Shown: positions 29,501 to 41,384 of the stretch, in pieces
How the letters are laid out: each line of letters begins with the position of its first letter
Position numbering within the stretch: position 1 is the stretch's first letter
NCBI GenBank assembly: GCA_009760855.2
Contig: WPIO01000006.1
Location: 10,916,001-10,980,000, forward strand
Reading direction: 5' to 3'
From: Cristatella mucedo
Taxonomy: Eukaryota > Bryozoa > Phylactolaemata > Cristatellidae
Length of the DNA stretch: 64,000 bases
The notes under the pieces: model-generated
The model's database searches: none
What the model saw: only the letters and a program-made list of their open reading frames with translations
What the model was told of the DNA's origin: nothing
Made by a program: the position numbers and the translations under genes

Positions 29501-31720
29501 GCGGCTTCGACGCACTCATTCTCCACGTCTGCTACCGCCGCGCCCGTAATTTTATTCCGGCGATCTTTGGCGCCGGAGCAGTTGGCCGCGCAGAGCGGGC
29601 AACTGCTGACATTAGGCACGCTCTTTCAGCTCGGCCGCTGCCGCCGCTAAATGTTTCGCAAGAGCACCCGAGCACTCGGCCGCCGCTGCGCACGAACCGC
29701 GACCGGCAGAACTCCCAAGGCGTCGCCGCCGGGCCGTCAGGCGGCCCGGCGGCGACGCTCGCGCGCGCTCTCCCCGAGCCCCGCCGTAACGCTCTACTCA
29801 CCGCCAGCGGAGGCGAGCGTCGACCGTCGGGGTGCGCCGGCGGCGACAGCGGCGTCTGCCTAAAAACAAAGCTATCTGCGCTCGCAATCGGCCCGCGGTC
29901 TAGGGAGCGGCCGACTTCGCGCTACGACTTCGGTGGCCCAGCCGCCACCGGAGGTCCGCTCGCTCGCTCGCTCGTTCGCTCGCCCGTTCGTCCTACCGCT
30001 CGCCACGTGCTCTGAGCGAGAGCTGCGCGCGCCAGGCGCCTGCAGAATGACTGTGGGGCCGCCTAGCGAGCGACCACCCAGCCTCCCCCCCCCCTTACGA
30101 CGCCTTGATATCCGGAGCCACAGCCGCGCGGCACGGCGCGGCTTGACTGACACCGACACGCGGCTGCCTCGGCGTCGGCGGCAGCTGGCGCTGCGGCGCG
30201 TACGGCCGCCTCGCCGCGGCGGCAACTGGACGCACGCCCGTTGCGGCTGCCGCCAGCCTCGCGGGCTCCAGGCGCCCCCCCCCCCGCTGAGCGAAAAGGC
30301 TCCTACCGGCGTCGCGGCGTCTAGGCGGCTGGCGGAGCGCAGGCGCCGCTGGTCGGGGGCGCCGGACGGCGAGCTGCGAAAGAGACGCTGACCGCGGAAA
30401 TCGCCGCGCGCGACCGACTGACAGCCGCGACGGCCCTCCCTCCTTCCTTCCTCCCCCCCCCTTCTCTCGGCGCCGAGCTCGGCGCTCGCCGGTGCGGCGT
30501 CAGCGCGCGCGCGAAGGCGTCGAGAGCCGCCGGCGCTTACCGGGCGAACGAGGCGACGAAGGAAGAGCGGCTGGCGATCTCTGGACGGTGCGGTGGCTGC
30601 GGTGCGGAATTACTGCCACATTGTCGGCAGGGCTCGGATTACCGAGGGCTAAAGGTCAGGCAGCGTGCCGTCGGCGAGCGCGGATGCTATTCGAACCTTC
30701 GGATCGCGCTTGCGCGCCCGCGGTCGCGCCCGCCGCCGCCGCGCTACGTCGCCCGGGGCGCCCCTACGCCTCCTGGCGGGCGGCCGGCGAGCCGAACCGT
30801 CTTGCCAGCTGCCGCGGTCGGACGTCGCGCGCCCCGCCGCGCTGCGCCGCGCCACGGTCTCACCGCTTACCAGCGCCTCGAGCTTCGCCCTGGTCCATTC
30901 GGCCGATAGCGAGACGGTAGGGGGCGGCGGCGGCGGTAGGGGGAGGACGCCGAGGTGCCTCGCTCCGTTCGATCGGCTCGCGGCGGCGGTCTCTCTCACG
31001 CGCGCGTGCGCCCAACCCTCGGCGCCCTGCGGCAGCCCGACAGCGCGCGCGCGCGCGCCCACCCACCGGCGGCTGACGCGCGTCGGCTGCCGACGGGCGC
31101 CGCTAGGCCGCGCCGACGCTCTCGCACGCTCGGCCGCGAGATCAGTACGCTACGGCGAAGCGAGCCGGATGCTGACCGCGGTGCCACCTGCGCAGCTGGG
31201 CGACTTAAAACTCGATACTTATAACCTGCGTTTCGCCAGCACCGTTACTTGCTCTAGAGTGCCGACGCCTTCGTGCGCGCTCCTGACTCCGGCGGCGACG
31301 AGCGAGGAGTCTAGAGATATTACGAGGAATTACGGAAGTAACTGTCGGCCGCAGCGTCCGGTCTCAGCTCGTGCGAGTACTTATCTCGAGCTAGAACGAG
31401 CAGCGAGTTTCACCTTCGACTGCCGGTGTCAAGCTCTCTATCTAGAATCGCTCTGTTTCACAGCGCCGCTTAAAGGCGTCCGGAAGCGCCTTTTCCACGC
31501 ATTCTCGGCGCACTCGAGACGAGAGTATCTGCGGCAACGGTCGCCAGTTCTCCCGTGAGGCCGGCGGTCAATCCTAGCTCCGTGCGCACGCACACGAACG
31601 CAGGCGTGCACGCGAACTCGGACCTATCCGTGAGCACCCGCGGCCCGTCGCTTGCGGCCTGGACCCGGAGTCTCGTTCTGCGACTCGCGCTGGCTAGCCG
31701 CCGCCGCCGGTTGACGGACA
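29500..31720. promoter_or_regulatory. CpG-island-like block, candidate promoter region
   Basis: Dense CG dinucleotides and sharply higher GC than surroundings, with several poly-C/poly-G runs. Long ORFs (up to 297 codons at 30,665-31,558, plus) are Arg/Ala-rich, present in many frames and on both strands, and show no domain. Best read as an unmethylated promoter-type island whose gene cannot be named. Confidence 0.5.
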
Positions 31721-31733
31721 GTGCGGTCCCAAC

Positions 31734-32064
31734 GGACAATTGCCCCAACACAAAGCCGGAAATGAGAAAATCTCCGGTTCCGACGTGCTTTCGTCTGATA
31801 AGTTAAGTGCAATGATTCCAGAATGTATTAAAAAAACAATTTCTTAATAGCGCGGCCTCCTGCGTTCGTTTTGTCGTAATTATGCAAGTAGGAAAACGCG
31901 GACCACCCGTTAGCCTGGCAACGAATGCTAATATCTCAAAAACCACACCTTACTGCAATAATTGGGCTTAACTTTGCAGACGAAAGCTCGTCGGAGCCGG
32001 AGATTCTCTCACTTCCGGCTTTGTGGTGAGGCAATCGTCTGTAGGGGGGGGGGGGCAACTGTCC
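31734..32064. mobile_element. Short inverted-repeat element (MITE-like)
   Basis: Arms 31,734-31,808 and 31,965-32,064 are imperfect reverse complements: 'cacaaagccggaaatgagaa' and 'cacaaagccggaagtgagag' (read from minus), then 'tctccggttccgacg' and 'tctccggctccgacg', then 'ctttcgtctg'. They flank about 155 bp of AT-richer DNA. A poly-G run and indels interrupt the outer part. Confidence 0.7.
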
Positions 32065-32760
32065 ATCAGTACGGGAAACCGTCGATCGGGACCGCGCGCG
32101 TCTCGATCTCGGCGGTCAACTCGACGCTGCCCATCCGACGGTCGGACTGACAGCGCCCTCGGCGCCCCGTGCACACTCTCCAGCAACGCCTTGCCGCCGG
32201 CGGACGCTTCGGCTGAGACGCTTCGGCTGAGACGCCGGCGGCGGCGTCCCACTCGCGCCCTCAGCGAGCGGACGCTCGACGGCGAAGCGCTGCGCGATGG
32301 AAAATAATCGTAAGAGCTCATTTACGACGGACCGTCGAGGTGGGATCGCCTGGCCGGCATACACGCAGCCTGGCCGGCATACACGCAGCCTGGCCTGCTG
32401 TTCGGATCGTCGCCGTACGCCGGCGTTTAGACGTCGGAGGTGCAAGGATCGGCGTCCGTAATGCGCACACGCGAAGGTCCGAGCCGCGCCGCCCCACCGA
32501 GCGCTAGCTAAACTGAACCGCTCGCTAACGCGCTCGCTGAGAGGCGAGATCCGCTTCCGGTGCGCCCCCACGAGGTCTAATGCGAAGTGCAGTGCATCTC
32601 GAGCGAAAGCGGAGAAGCGCACGGGAAAAGTAGGAGGACGGCGGACGGAGCGAGTGTCGAGGGCGGGCGCACGTGCAGGAAGGACGGCTGCGCCGGATGC
32701 GCTGGCTCTGACCCGGAGCGGTAGCGCGGTCGGGCCAAAGTCGACGGACGAGTTTGGCAA
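32065..32760. promoter_or_regulatory. Second GC/CpG-rich block
   Basis: CpG-dense, with tandem duplications 'gacgcttcggctga' (32,204-32,233) and 'cctggccggcatacacgcag' (32,350-32,391). The 214-codon minus ORF is Arg/Ser/Ala-rich without recognisable domain. Probably the right half of the same island, split by the inverted-repeat element. Confidence 0.45.
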
Positions 32761-32899
32761 TTGTCGATGGCAGTCTTAAGCGGCGACAGGAAGGTCCAGC
32801 TGAATTAGTGTTTCTGAGGACCGGCGAGCATTGTGGAGCTACTGCGTCGGTAGCCGTTACTGTTAGGCGAACTCTGCTGCAGCCAGCTTTTGAGGCCTG

Positions 32900-33295
32900 A
32901 GCGAGAGAGAAGTGTGAGGGTGTGAGTGGAAAGAGTTGGGAAGAGGAGAGAAGCGAGTTTAGGAAGAGAAAGAGGATGGGAGAGGAGAGATTATGGGAGA
33001 GGAGAGATGATGGGAGGAGAGGAGATGTGATGGGGGAGGAGAGATGATGGGAGAGGAGAGATGATGAGTGAGTGAGAGAGAAAGAGGGGAAAGAGACGAG
33101 GAGAAGAGAGAGATGGAAGAGGAGAGAGACGCGGAGAGGAGAAAGTGGGAGGAAGACTGGGAGAGGATATGAGAGGAGTGAGACGTGGCGAGGAGAAGGG
33201 CGAGTAGAGGAGAGGATAGAGGATGGGAGAGGAGAGAGACGAGGAGAGCAGAGAGACTGGGAGAGGAGAGAGACATGAGAGGTAGAGGGGACTGG
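32900..33295. repeat. Imperfect purine tract (GGAGA/TGGGA)
   Basis: Purine-rich strand of GAGAGGAGAGATGATGGGA-type units. The overlapping Ser/Pro/Leu minus ORFs are compositional. Confidence 0.9.
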
Positions 33296-33360
33296 AGCTA
33301 GCGAGACAACACGCATGCACACAAATACAATAATAATAGTGAGATGGATAGACTAACAGT

Positions 33361-33364
<4 letters not shown>

Positions 33365-33403
<39 letters not shown>
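33365..33403. repeat. (GA)n microsatellite
   Basis: About 19 GA units. Confidence 0.96.
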
Positions 33404-33406
<3 letters not shown>

Positions 33407-33504
33407 CGAAAATGATTTAGCTTGAGGGATAGAAACATGCACGGCTTTAATGCGAAAACTTAGGCGGGTGGGGCATCGCTTTTAGACATATAGCACTGAC
33501 ATGA

Positions 33505-33945
33505 TAATAATAATAATAATAATGCACTTGATAAAGCGCCCTCGGAGAACTCAATCTCTTTCTAGGCGCTTTACATTTGCTGCAAAGGGAAACGCGATTG
33601 AATGGTGAGTAATATCATGCTTGATAAACAACATGAATAACATGGTTAGGGGTGACATGTACAGGGTCAGCATGCAAATGTGGTTAGTGGCAGCATGCAC
33701 AGTGTCAGCACGCATAAGCACATTAAGGACGAGTCACAGGGACCCACTAAATGCTGTCCTAAATATGTGTGTTTTTAAGTTCTTTTTAAATGGGGTCAAG
33801 TCAGGAGATGTTCTGACGCAAGTCGGGAGTGAGTTCCAGGCTTTGAGAGCATACGAACTAAATGCACGGTCTCCAAAGGATTTGAGGTTTGTACGAGACT
33901 TTATTAAAGTTAAAAAGACTTATTAAAGTTATAAGAGAGCAGTTC
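33505..33945 (-). pseudogene. LINE main family, 3' UTR and end of ORF2
   Basis: Starts with an AAT repeat, then 'gcacttgataaagcgccctc', 'tctttctaggcgctttacat' and a long match to 38,957-39,350. Clearly 5'-truncated. Confidence 0.85.
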
Positions 33946-34847
33946 TAGAAGGAAATTCAAACGATTTCCGTGGCCTTTTTATATGCAAACTAGCCGCTAC
34001 TAATTACACTCGATAAATGTGAAAACTAATTACAGTCAGCCACCGACGTACGACGGTTCAACTCCCACAAATCCGGAGATACGAACTCTGCCACAGTCAT
34101 GCAAAAATCGAAAATAAAAATTCATTTAAGAAAACTTTCGAAATCCGTGCGCGATCACTAGGTTTGACAACGTTGACCTTCCAGCAGACCTTCTAACTTC
34201 TCACCCTCCTCCCAAAAGTGCTCAATGTAGAATACTACAACTACCAGCTTCTGTATGCCCAAAAATACTATACATTATTTATAATCCTACTTAGTTGTTC
34301 TTATTTCTTATCTTATGTATCTGTAAAAAATTCAATTAATTTACCTCTTTATGACTTTGACAGATCTTGTGATATGTGAAGCGCCTGAACAGAGATCGAG
34401 CTCTCTTACAACTTTTAACTCGTGAGCTTTATTTAGTTTTTCATTCACCCCTACTGAAGCCTCCGGGAAGAACTCCGGTTGGCAAGTGACCGCACAGATG
34501 CCCTACGCTGTTTCAGGTTCTCTTCAAATATGTATCTCCAAAATTTAGTGATTACCAGTTGCGTCAGTATTAATTAACATCTACGAACGTTTCCGGCCAT
34601 CTGTTGCTGATTATATGACGTTTCGCAAGGTTTCAGTGTTGAGGGAGATGAGAGCGCAAAGGTGGCGATACCCGATCGAGAGCAGTCTGCGAAATGTCGC
34701 TGTTAGTTGACAAGAGATTTTGCAACGTTCGCTACTTAAGCCACGGACGAGCAATAACCAAGACGAAGAATAAGTAGTTAGTCACCTTTGGAATGCCGGA
34801 GGTTAGATGAGAGAGTGTCCATCGCCGAAACCATTATAATTATAATT
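33946..34847. other. Unassigned DNA with a SINE-A tail
   Basis: Only 34,374-34,415 ('tgaagcgcctgaacagagat') is recognisable, as a SINE-A tail fragment. Confidence 0.45.
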
Positions 34848-34849
34848 AT

Positions 34850-34984
34850 AATTCATTTATATAGCGCCCCAAGAGAACCTAATCTCTATTCAGGCGCTTC
34901 ACATATGCCTCGGCGCTCGAGCCCACGACCTCAGTCAGACCTTGGTCGGGGTGAGCACCTTAACCGCTAGACCAAACCATCTCT
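34850..34984 (-). repeat. SINE family A, near full length
   Basis: Tail 'attcatttatatagcgcccc', 'gcgcttcacatatgcc', B box region 'gctcgagcccacgacctcag', head 'ccgctagaccaaaccatctc'. Confidence 0.87.
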
Positions 34985-35202
34985 TCTACTCAGATTTGAC
35001 AACCGATGGCTGCGGGTCGATAAAACCCTGGAGCACTCACTCGACGAGAATGGTTTCGCGAGAGCAGGAGTGCTGCCTAGAAGACACTCACCCGTCACTG
35101 CCTATAATAATTGCTCCGCTATATAAACCAGCGATGCTCGTGCGTTTGAAGGACGGGGAAAAATCCTCATAGCGGATAAGCCGTAGGCACACAGGCTTGG
35201 CA

Positions 35203-35340
35203 ATAGTAATAATAATAAGAAAAGTGACAATAACACATTTATTATAGCACCCTCAGTTTTTGTTAGGCATTTTGCATTTGCTGTGTAAGCAGCGTGTTCG
35301 AATGGGCATGATAAGCATCGCACGCAGGAAGCGGTACAAG
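35203..35340 (-). repeat. LINE 3' tail fragment
   Basis: AAT repeat followed by 'agcaccctcagtttttgtta', 'gcatttgctgtgtaagcag' and 'cgaatgggca'. Same order as the LINE 3' UTR, diverged. Confidence 0.65.
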
Positions 35341-37980
35341 CGAAACAGGCTGTTGATTATCGAGGCCGACTAAGGCCGATCGATGCGATTGGACGATGAT
35401 GATGCGATCAGCCCCTCTCGCCGAGCGTCCCGTCGTATTGGGCTTCTGAACTCAGTTGACGGCTTCTTTTGATTACCATTGAGTATCGATCCGGCATCGG
35501 TGTGGCAGACAGAGGAAGCCCGATAGGATTAGCTCAAGCAGCACATTTCCATTTCCCCAGAGCCTCTATACAAAAAATCAGCTATACTGTCTTCTGCTCT
35601 TCAAAATGAAGTCTTTTTTAACCCTTGGCCGATAAAATGATGCTCTGAAATTGGCTCAGTTTCGCCGATTCGTCCCCATTTCGGTAAATTGCAGGTTATA
35701 GTTTCCCTCGGGTGTTGGCTTCATCTATTCAAGCCATTCCAGTATCTCGTCTTAGCCAAACAATACCCTAGGAGAATCAGATATCTTTCTAGGCACTTTA
35801 CAAGAGCTGGAAAGGAAGCAGAGGGAGACACAAGTCGGCAATATGCTATAGATATTGTAGAATTCGTTTTACAGCAATCCAGTGCTGTGAGCATGGTCAA
35901 TTGTCTGAATGTAAAGACCGCAACTGGAATTAATCTTCAAATTCTGAGTCAAAGCTGAGTGCTAAAGATTTCCCTTGCTTTTCTCCTTTGCTTTATCACC
36001 TTCCAGACCGAAAGAGTTATGGGTGAGACCAGCCAGAAAAGAAGTGTTTTGTCGAGACGATTGCCTAAACTTTCCGAAGATGCTTCAAGTTGCAGATGTT
36101 GGCGTCGGAAGTTTTTAAAGTCAATGTTTTAGCTAATTAGTGCAGAGCCAAGCATTGAAGTGCTTTATGATCGGGAACGTTTCATCCAATATTTTACAGC
36201 TAAGGCCGCGCGTTCCATCGACGGGCATTGCCGAATTAATCTTCTAGCGAAGCACGTGGCGGCCATCGAAAACCATAGCTCCTATTGCTTCATCAATCCT
36301 TTCTCCCCCGAGGTGCTGCTTAGCGGCCGAAAGTAGACCTGTGTACGGTAAAGCACCCACGATTCTACACACGATTCTAGAGAGCAAATTAATAGCAAAA
36401 GCTCTCAAATGTCGTGCAAGTTTTCTAAGCCTCGCAGTGGTGCTTAACCGAAGGCCAAGTCGACATTAATCAGTCGACTTTGGCGCCTGCTTAAAGGGAT
36501 CGCTCACTCCAGAACTTAATCGTGAACCGCAAGGGAATATCCGAAATCCTACTTTTTCTGCAGCTGCACATTCGCTGCTACATTTGGTGCTTCTTCTGGA
36601 TCTCCCGGAGACGGCAACGCAAAACAACCCTTGGATTTGACAGAGATCCTACCCGCAAACAAGGATCCCCCCCCCAGGAATGGCTGAAGGTGCCCCCGGG
36701 CGAGACCTTGGCAGACGGTACAGCACAAATGGCGATACGTAATGACGCTACGTGGCCATCTCGGTCGGAGGAACCAGCCTGGGCTCTTGCACGCTGCGTA
36801 TGCAGAATGCTGTATCTTATAGACTGGTCTTTAAAAACGTGCCGCAGTTGAATCGTCATTTCAGCTTTTATAAGCGCTGCTTGAAATGTTTTTCAATGTG
36901 GCCAACATTTCCGAATATGATCTAGGTACAGCATATGCACAAGCACAAATTTCCTCTGATGTCGGCTCTACCTCGGCTTTGCGAGGTTGACCTGAACGAG
37001 GGCTTGCCTTCACCTATCCGACCAGTCCATTGCGAGGCTCTCCAGTTAAGTTAACCTATCTTAGTGTCACGGGTTCCGGACTTCGAGATCCCAAGGTCGA
37101 AAGCAGCTTTCCACTGGTCAGTTGTAGCAAACCATTATGGGGTAGTGCACAGTGCCAAGGCAGTTAACCCGAAAGGGGCTTCAAACAAATGCCTCTATCA
37201 GGCCATTAATTGAGGATTTCAGTCTAGTGTAGAGCAGAAGGCATTGTGCTTAGTCTAGAGCGGCGTTTGAGTCTCAAAATTCGCTTACAAAGGACGTCGA
37301 ATTTGGCTGTCAATATGGACAAGTATATCATCTCTGACCTTTGGCCGTGGACGACTTTTCAGTGAGCCTACGCATACAAATTCGAATTGAAAGCTGATTG
37401 TAACTAGCAATGGCGATGCGAATCAAGAACAACAGGGTTAATCCTTACGGTTTTTGCAAAGAGCTAGGCACCCCAACATCCTTCATTAAATATGTCCTCT
37501 AAATGCAGCCGCAGCTGCCCTAAGACGCTAGGCATTACGCTGCACAGCTGACTACAGTCCTTCTAGTAATAAGTCCCCGGGCAAGCGCTGCGATAGCTCG
37601 AGTATGCGTGCCGCACAGTGTACTCTCGCGACTGAGCGAGATTCCAGGTGGCGACCTGCTGGCTTGGACCTGCTGAACGGTGAGAACTGAACTGAGAGCA
37701 GCAGCGCACGAGCGGCTCGGAGAGCGTGGAGGAAGCATTCCACGCATGCCAAGCTCCGTATGCAGCCCCCGTGAACCATTCAGCGACCCTTAGATCTAAC
37801 GCTGCTAGCAAGGATTGGGCGAGAAATGTGACGTGCTGAGTTCGGACGTGCATGCTTCTCTCTCCGCCATCAACGGCATAAAAACATACACACAGACACA
37901 CTAGGATCACACACACATACACAAACACGCAAACATACGTACACACTCACACACAAACACACTAACATACGCACGCGCGA
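35341..37980. other. Unassigned DNA, no gene recognised
   Basis: No family recognised; 35,755-35,830 vaguely resembles a LINE 3' UTR. Short ORFs only. Confidence 0.4.
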
Positions 37981-37996
37981 ACACATACACACACAA

Positions 37997-38078
<82 letters not shown>

Positions 38079-38110
38079 CGCACGCGCACACACACGTGCA
38101 CACGCACACG
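37900..38110. repeat. (CA)n microsatellite with imperfect flanks
   Basis: A pure AC tract at about 37,996-38,077 flanked by AC-rich imperfect repeat. It produces a Val-Cys repeat ORF. Confidence 0.96.
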
Positions 38111-38956
38111 AATGCACATGCACACACGCCATACACTCACATCGGCCAGGACGTCGAAGCCTCGACCTGTCGGCAGCTGTCGCATGTCACCGGCAAACGC
38201 CGACGGCTCATGCACCCGGTATGGACCGCTCGAGAGCGTGGCAGGTTTCGTTCCAGGACAGAAGATGTTTGTCAAGCCTCCCGGAGCGGGCTGCACTGCC
38301 CTTTGGCCGCAGGGAACAGGCTACTAGCTTCTGCGACCGAAGGGACGGTTGGCTCCGAGGTCGCTGGTATCCAAGGACGCGTTGTTGACGTCAGAGCTTC
38401 GCCGCCGACGGGCACCCGCTGGAACCGGCCCGACGACGCCCCGGGGCCGAGCCAGCCGAGCCCACCGGCCAAGGCATAGTCTAGGGCGACCGTAGCACTA
38501 TGGGAACTACGTGCTGACCGCCTAGCTTGTTGTAAGCGCTGCCTGGACAGGCGGGCAATTGTGCTGGTCTTTGGTGATTTAGAAGCTGTGGGAGCATGCA
38601 GCCGGGGGTCGGGGGTCGCGCATGCTTGGTCGGACAGTCTTGGACAGGAGCGCTTTTCTCCGACGGGACCGTGGGCGTTCCGAACCATGAAAATTGAGCA
38701 GCGCTGGTTTCGAAAGCGATTACCTCAGCCGGGCCTCTAGCTTAACAGTGGGCTTCTGAAGGAGCGTACAGTTACGTAGTGTGCAGTTACTCGAGCAGCC
38801 AGCGCACGATACGTATCGCTCGCTGCCAAAGTTGTGCCTCACAAAAGCTGGCTCACTATTTCCTCCTCGGCTTTCGTCCGAGAATCCTCGCTTCCACTCC
38901 CGCTTCCACTCAAGTCTGTTCCCTTGCACTGCTGCAGCTGCGCACGACGAGAGATG
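38111..38956. other. Unassigned GC-rich DNA
   Basis: ORFs of 127 (plus) and 138 (minus) codons overlap each other and show no domain. Confidence 0.4.
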
Positions 38957-40840
38957 AGTAATAATAATGCACTTTATAAAGCGCCCTCAGAGAACTTAAT
39001 CTCTTTCTAGGCGCTTTACATTTGCTGCAAAGGGAAATGCAATTGAATGGTGAGTAAAAATCATGCTTGATAAACAAACAAAATGAATAACATGGTTAGG
39101 GGAGGCATGCACAGGGTCAGCATGCAAATGTGGTTAGTGGCAGCATGCACAGTGTCAGCACGAATAAGCACATCAAGGACGAATCACAGGGACCCACTAA
39201 ATGCTGTCCTAAATAGGTGTGTTTTTAAGTTCTTTTTAAATGGGGTCAGGTCAGGGGATGTTCTGGCAAGTCGGGAGGGAGTTCCAGGCCTTGAGAGCAT
39301 ACGAACTAAATGCAAAGGATTTGAGGTTTGTACGAGGTATTTGTAGACTGTTGGATTCCGAAAAGCGGGTGGTACGATGCTTGGCCTGATGGGGGAGTAG
39401 ATCTGAGAGATAGGCTGGAGCCAAAGAATGAATTGACCTAAAAGTGAGCGACAAAACCTTGAAGTCAATCCGTTGCTGTACTGGTAACCAGTGCAGGTCG
39501 GCGAGAAGTGGAGTAATGTGGCGACTGAGACGCACTCGATAGACAAGCCTAGCTTCGGAGTTTTGCACCAGCTGCAATCGCCTGATCGCACATGCTGATA
39601 GGCCAGTAAGCAGTGAGTTGCAGAAGTCGAGACGGGATGTCACAAATGCACGGACCAACTTAAATGTGGTATCCTTAACTAAATAAGCCCGAATTTTAGC
39701 AATATTATGAAGCTGAAAAAAGGCAGATTTGACTGTGGAGCTGATATGGTCGTCTAACGAGAGGTCACTTTGGAATATGACACCTAGATTTTGAGCTGAT
39801 TCAAGAGGAGATATGCTGGCAGAGCCTATTTTGAGCGTCAGCCTTTCCAATTTGTGAATCACACTGGGTTTGCCCATAACTGGTAAGTTAGTTTTATCAT
39901 CGTTTAATTTTAGAAAATGTGCTGCCATCCATGTGTGGATGTCATCAATACATGCAGCAAGTGAGTTGAGAGAATTTGAGGTGCTCAAAGGCTGGGAGGG
40001 ATCAAAGCAAAGGTACAACTGAGTGCCATCCGCATAGAAGTGAAAGCCTAGATTGTGCTTGGCAATCACATCAGCAAGAGGGAGAGTATAAAAGTATAAA
40101 CCGTGAAAAGAACCGGACCTAGCACGGAGCCCTGAGGTACTCCATATTTCAGAGGTACTGCAGATGATCTGTGTCCATTCACGTCAATACTCTGGAGTCT
40201 CCCACTGAGATAGGACCTGAACCACTTCAGAGCAGTGCCAGTGATGCCCAGGCGAGATGAGAGGCGCTCTAGAAGAACTTTGTGATCGATGGTATCAAAA
40301 GCTGCCGAAAGATCGAGCAAAGCAAGCAGAGACACTCTACCCATGTCTGCATTCCTAAGTAGGTCGTTGTATACCCTAAGCAATGCTGACTCTGTGGAGT
40401 GATTGGCTCTAAAGCCAGACTGGAACTTATTAGCAAGGTGTGAGGTTTCGATATATGAGTTCAGCTGGTCCGCCACGACCTGTTCCAGTGTCTTTGATAG
40501 GAATGGTAGAAGAGAGACTGGGCGGTAGTTGCTTAAGTTCTATTGGTCTAGTGTCGATTTCTTGAGAAGTGGCCCGACTACAGCTTTTTGAAAGGTGCTG
40601 GGACATGACCTGAGGCTAATGACATATTAATGATGTTAGTTATGCATGGCAGCAGCAGATCAATGCAACGTAGGAGCAGGACAGTAGGAATAGGGTCCAG
40701 AGGACTTGTTGTCTTCTTTGATTGAGATACGAACTTTAGGACTAATGAATCTCCGCTCGTCGTTACAAGCAAGCTTAGCAGCCGTGTTTCGCGAAAGCCC
40801 ACTTGAATCGAGCAGATACGCGAGAAATGCAAGTTGCATG
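38957..40840 (-). pseudogene. L2/CR1-like LINE, 5'-truncated copy with reverse transcriptase
   Basis: Best-preserved LINE here. On the minus strand: finger start SPLDPIPTVLL with IINMSLASGHVPAPFKK (40.83-40.58 kb), palm block LLALLDLSAAFDTIDHKVLL, GVPQGSVLGPVLFTVYT (40.48-40.07 kb), catalytic box HFYADGTQLYLCF, then LKLNDDKTNL and thumb/C-terminal part to about 39,250. The box is YADG, not YADD, so one catalytic Asp is lost. At least two frameshifts (near 40,570 and 40,070). The 3' UTR ends in 'gggcgctttataaagtgc' and an ATT repeat at 38,957. Clade call rests on the tail and protein pattern. Confidence 0.88.
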
Positions 40841-41200
40841 CACGTCCGGGCTCTTATTGAGCGATTTCCCAACATTCCGCAGCAGATCCTAATTAGCAAA
40901 ATTCTTTTCCGTCGTGAGTAAAGTGCATAGAAAGAGATTTAATTCTCTTAGGGTGCTATACAGATTTCCTATCAGTACTATAATTAGTGCTCTTAAGTAA
41001 GCGAGAGACTTCATGCTGCCACTAACCACACTTGCTGACCCGGCGCATGTCACCCCTAACCCAGTTATTCTTGTTGTTTACCGAGCACGCTACCGCTAAC
41101 CATCCGATCGTGTTTCCTTTGCAGCAATTGTAAAGCGCCTAGAAAGATATTGAGTTCTTTAAGGGTGTGTTATCAAGTGTGTTATTATTATCATTATTCG
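40841..41200 (+). repeat. LINE 3' tail fragments (plus strand)
   Basis: 40,918-40,965 has 'agaaagagatttaattctct' and a GGGTGC box. 41,090-41,190 has 'tttgcagcaattgtaaagcg', 'gatattgagttctttaaggg' and an ATT repeat. Both are very short 5'-truncated copies, opposite to the flanking LINEs. Confidence 0.75.
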
Positions 41201-41384
41201 AATCATCTAAAAAAGCACCACTGTACGGGAATGTTAGTATAAACTAATTTTGGGTAGCGGACTCAAGATGGAGTGATCGGTGGATCAGTGAATCAGATGG
41301 AGCGATGGAGGAAATGTTGTATCGCAGCGACTAAAAATAATAACAATAGTATACGTTCCAACCAACGGTCGGGGTAAGAATAAT

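Noticed and set aside
30665-31558. 297-codon plus-strand ORF
   Set aside because: Lies in CpG-rich DNA where stops are rare; overlapping ORFs occur on both strands, product is Arg/Ala-rich and no family feature is visible.
32116-33322. Minus ORFs of 214 and 265 codons
   Set aside because: First is compositional in GC-rich DNA; second is Ser/Leu/Pro-rich because it crosses an imperfect purine tract.
37563-38296. Cys/Val repeat ORFs
   Set aside because: Translation of the (CA)n microsatellite and its imperfect flanks.
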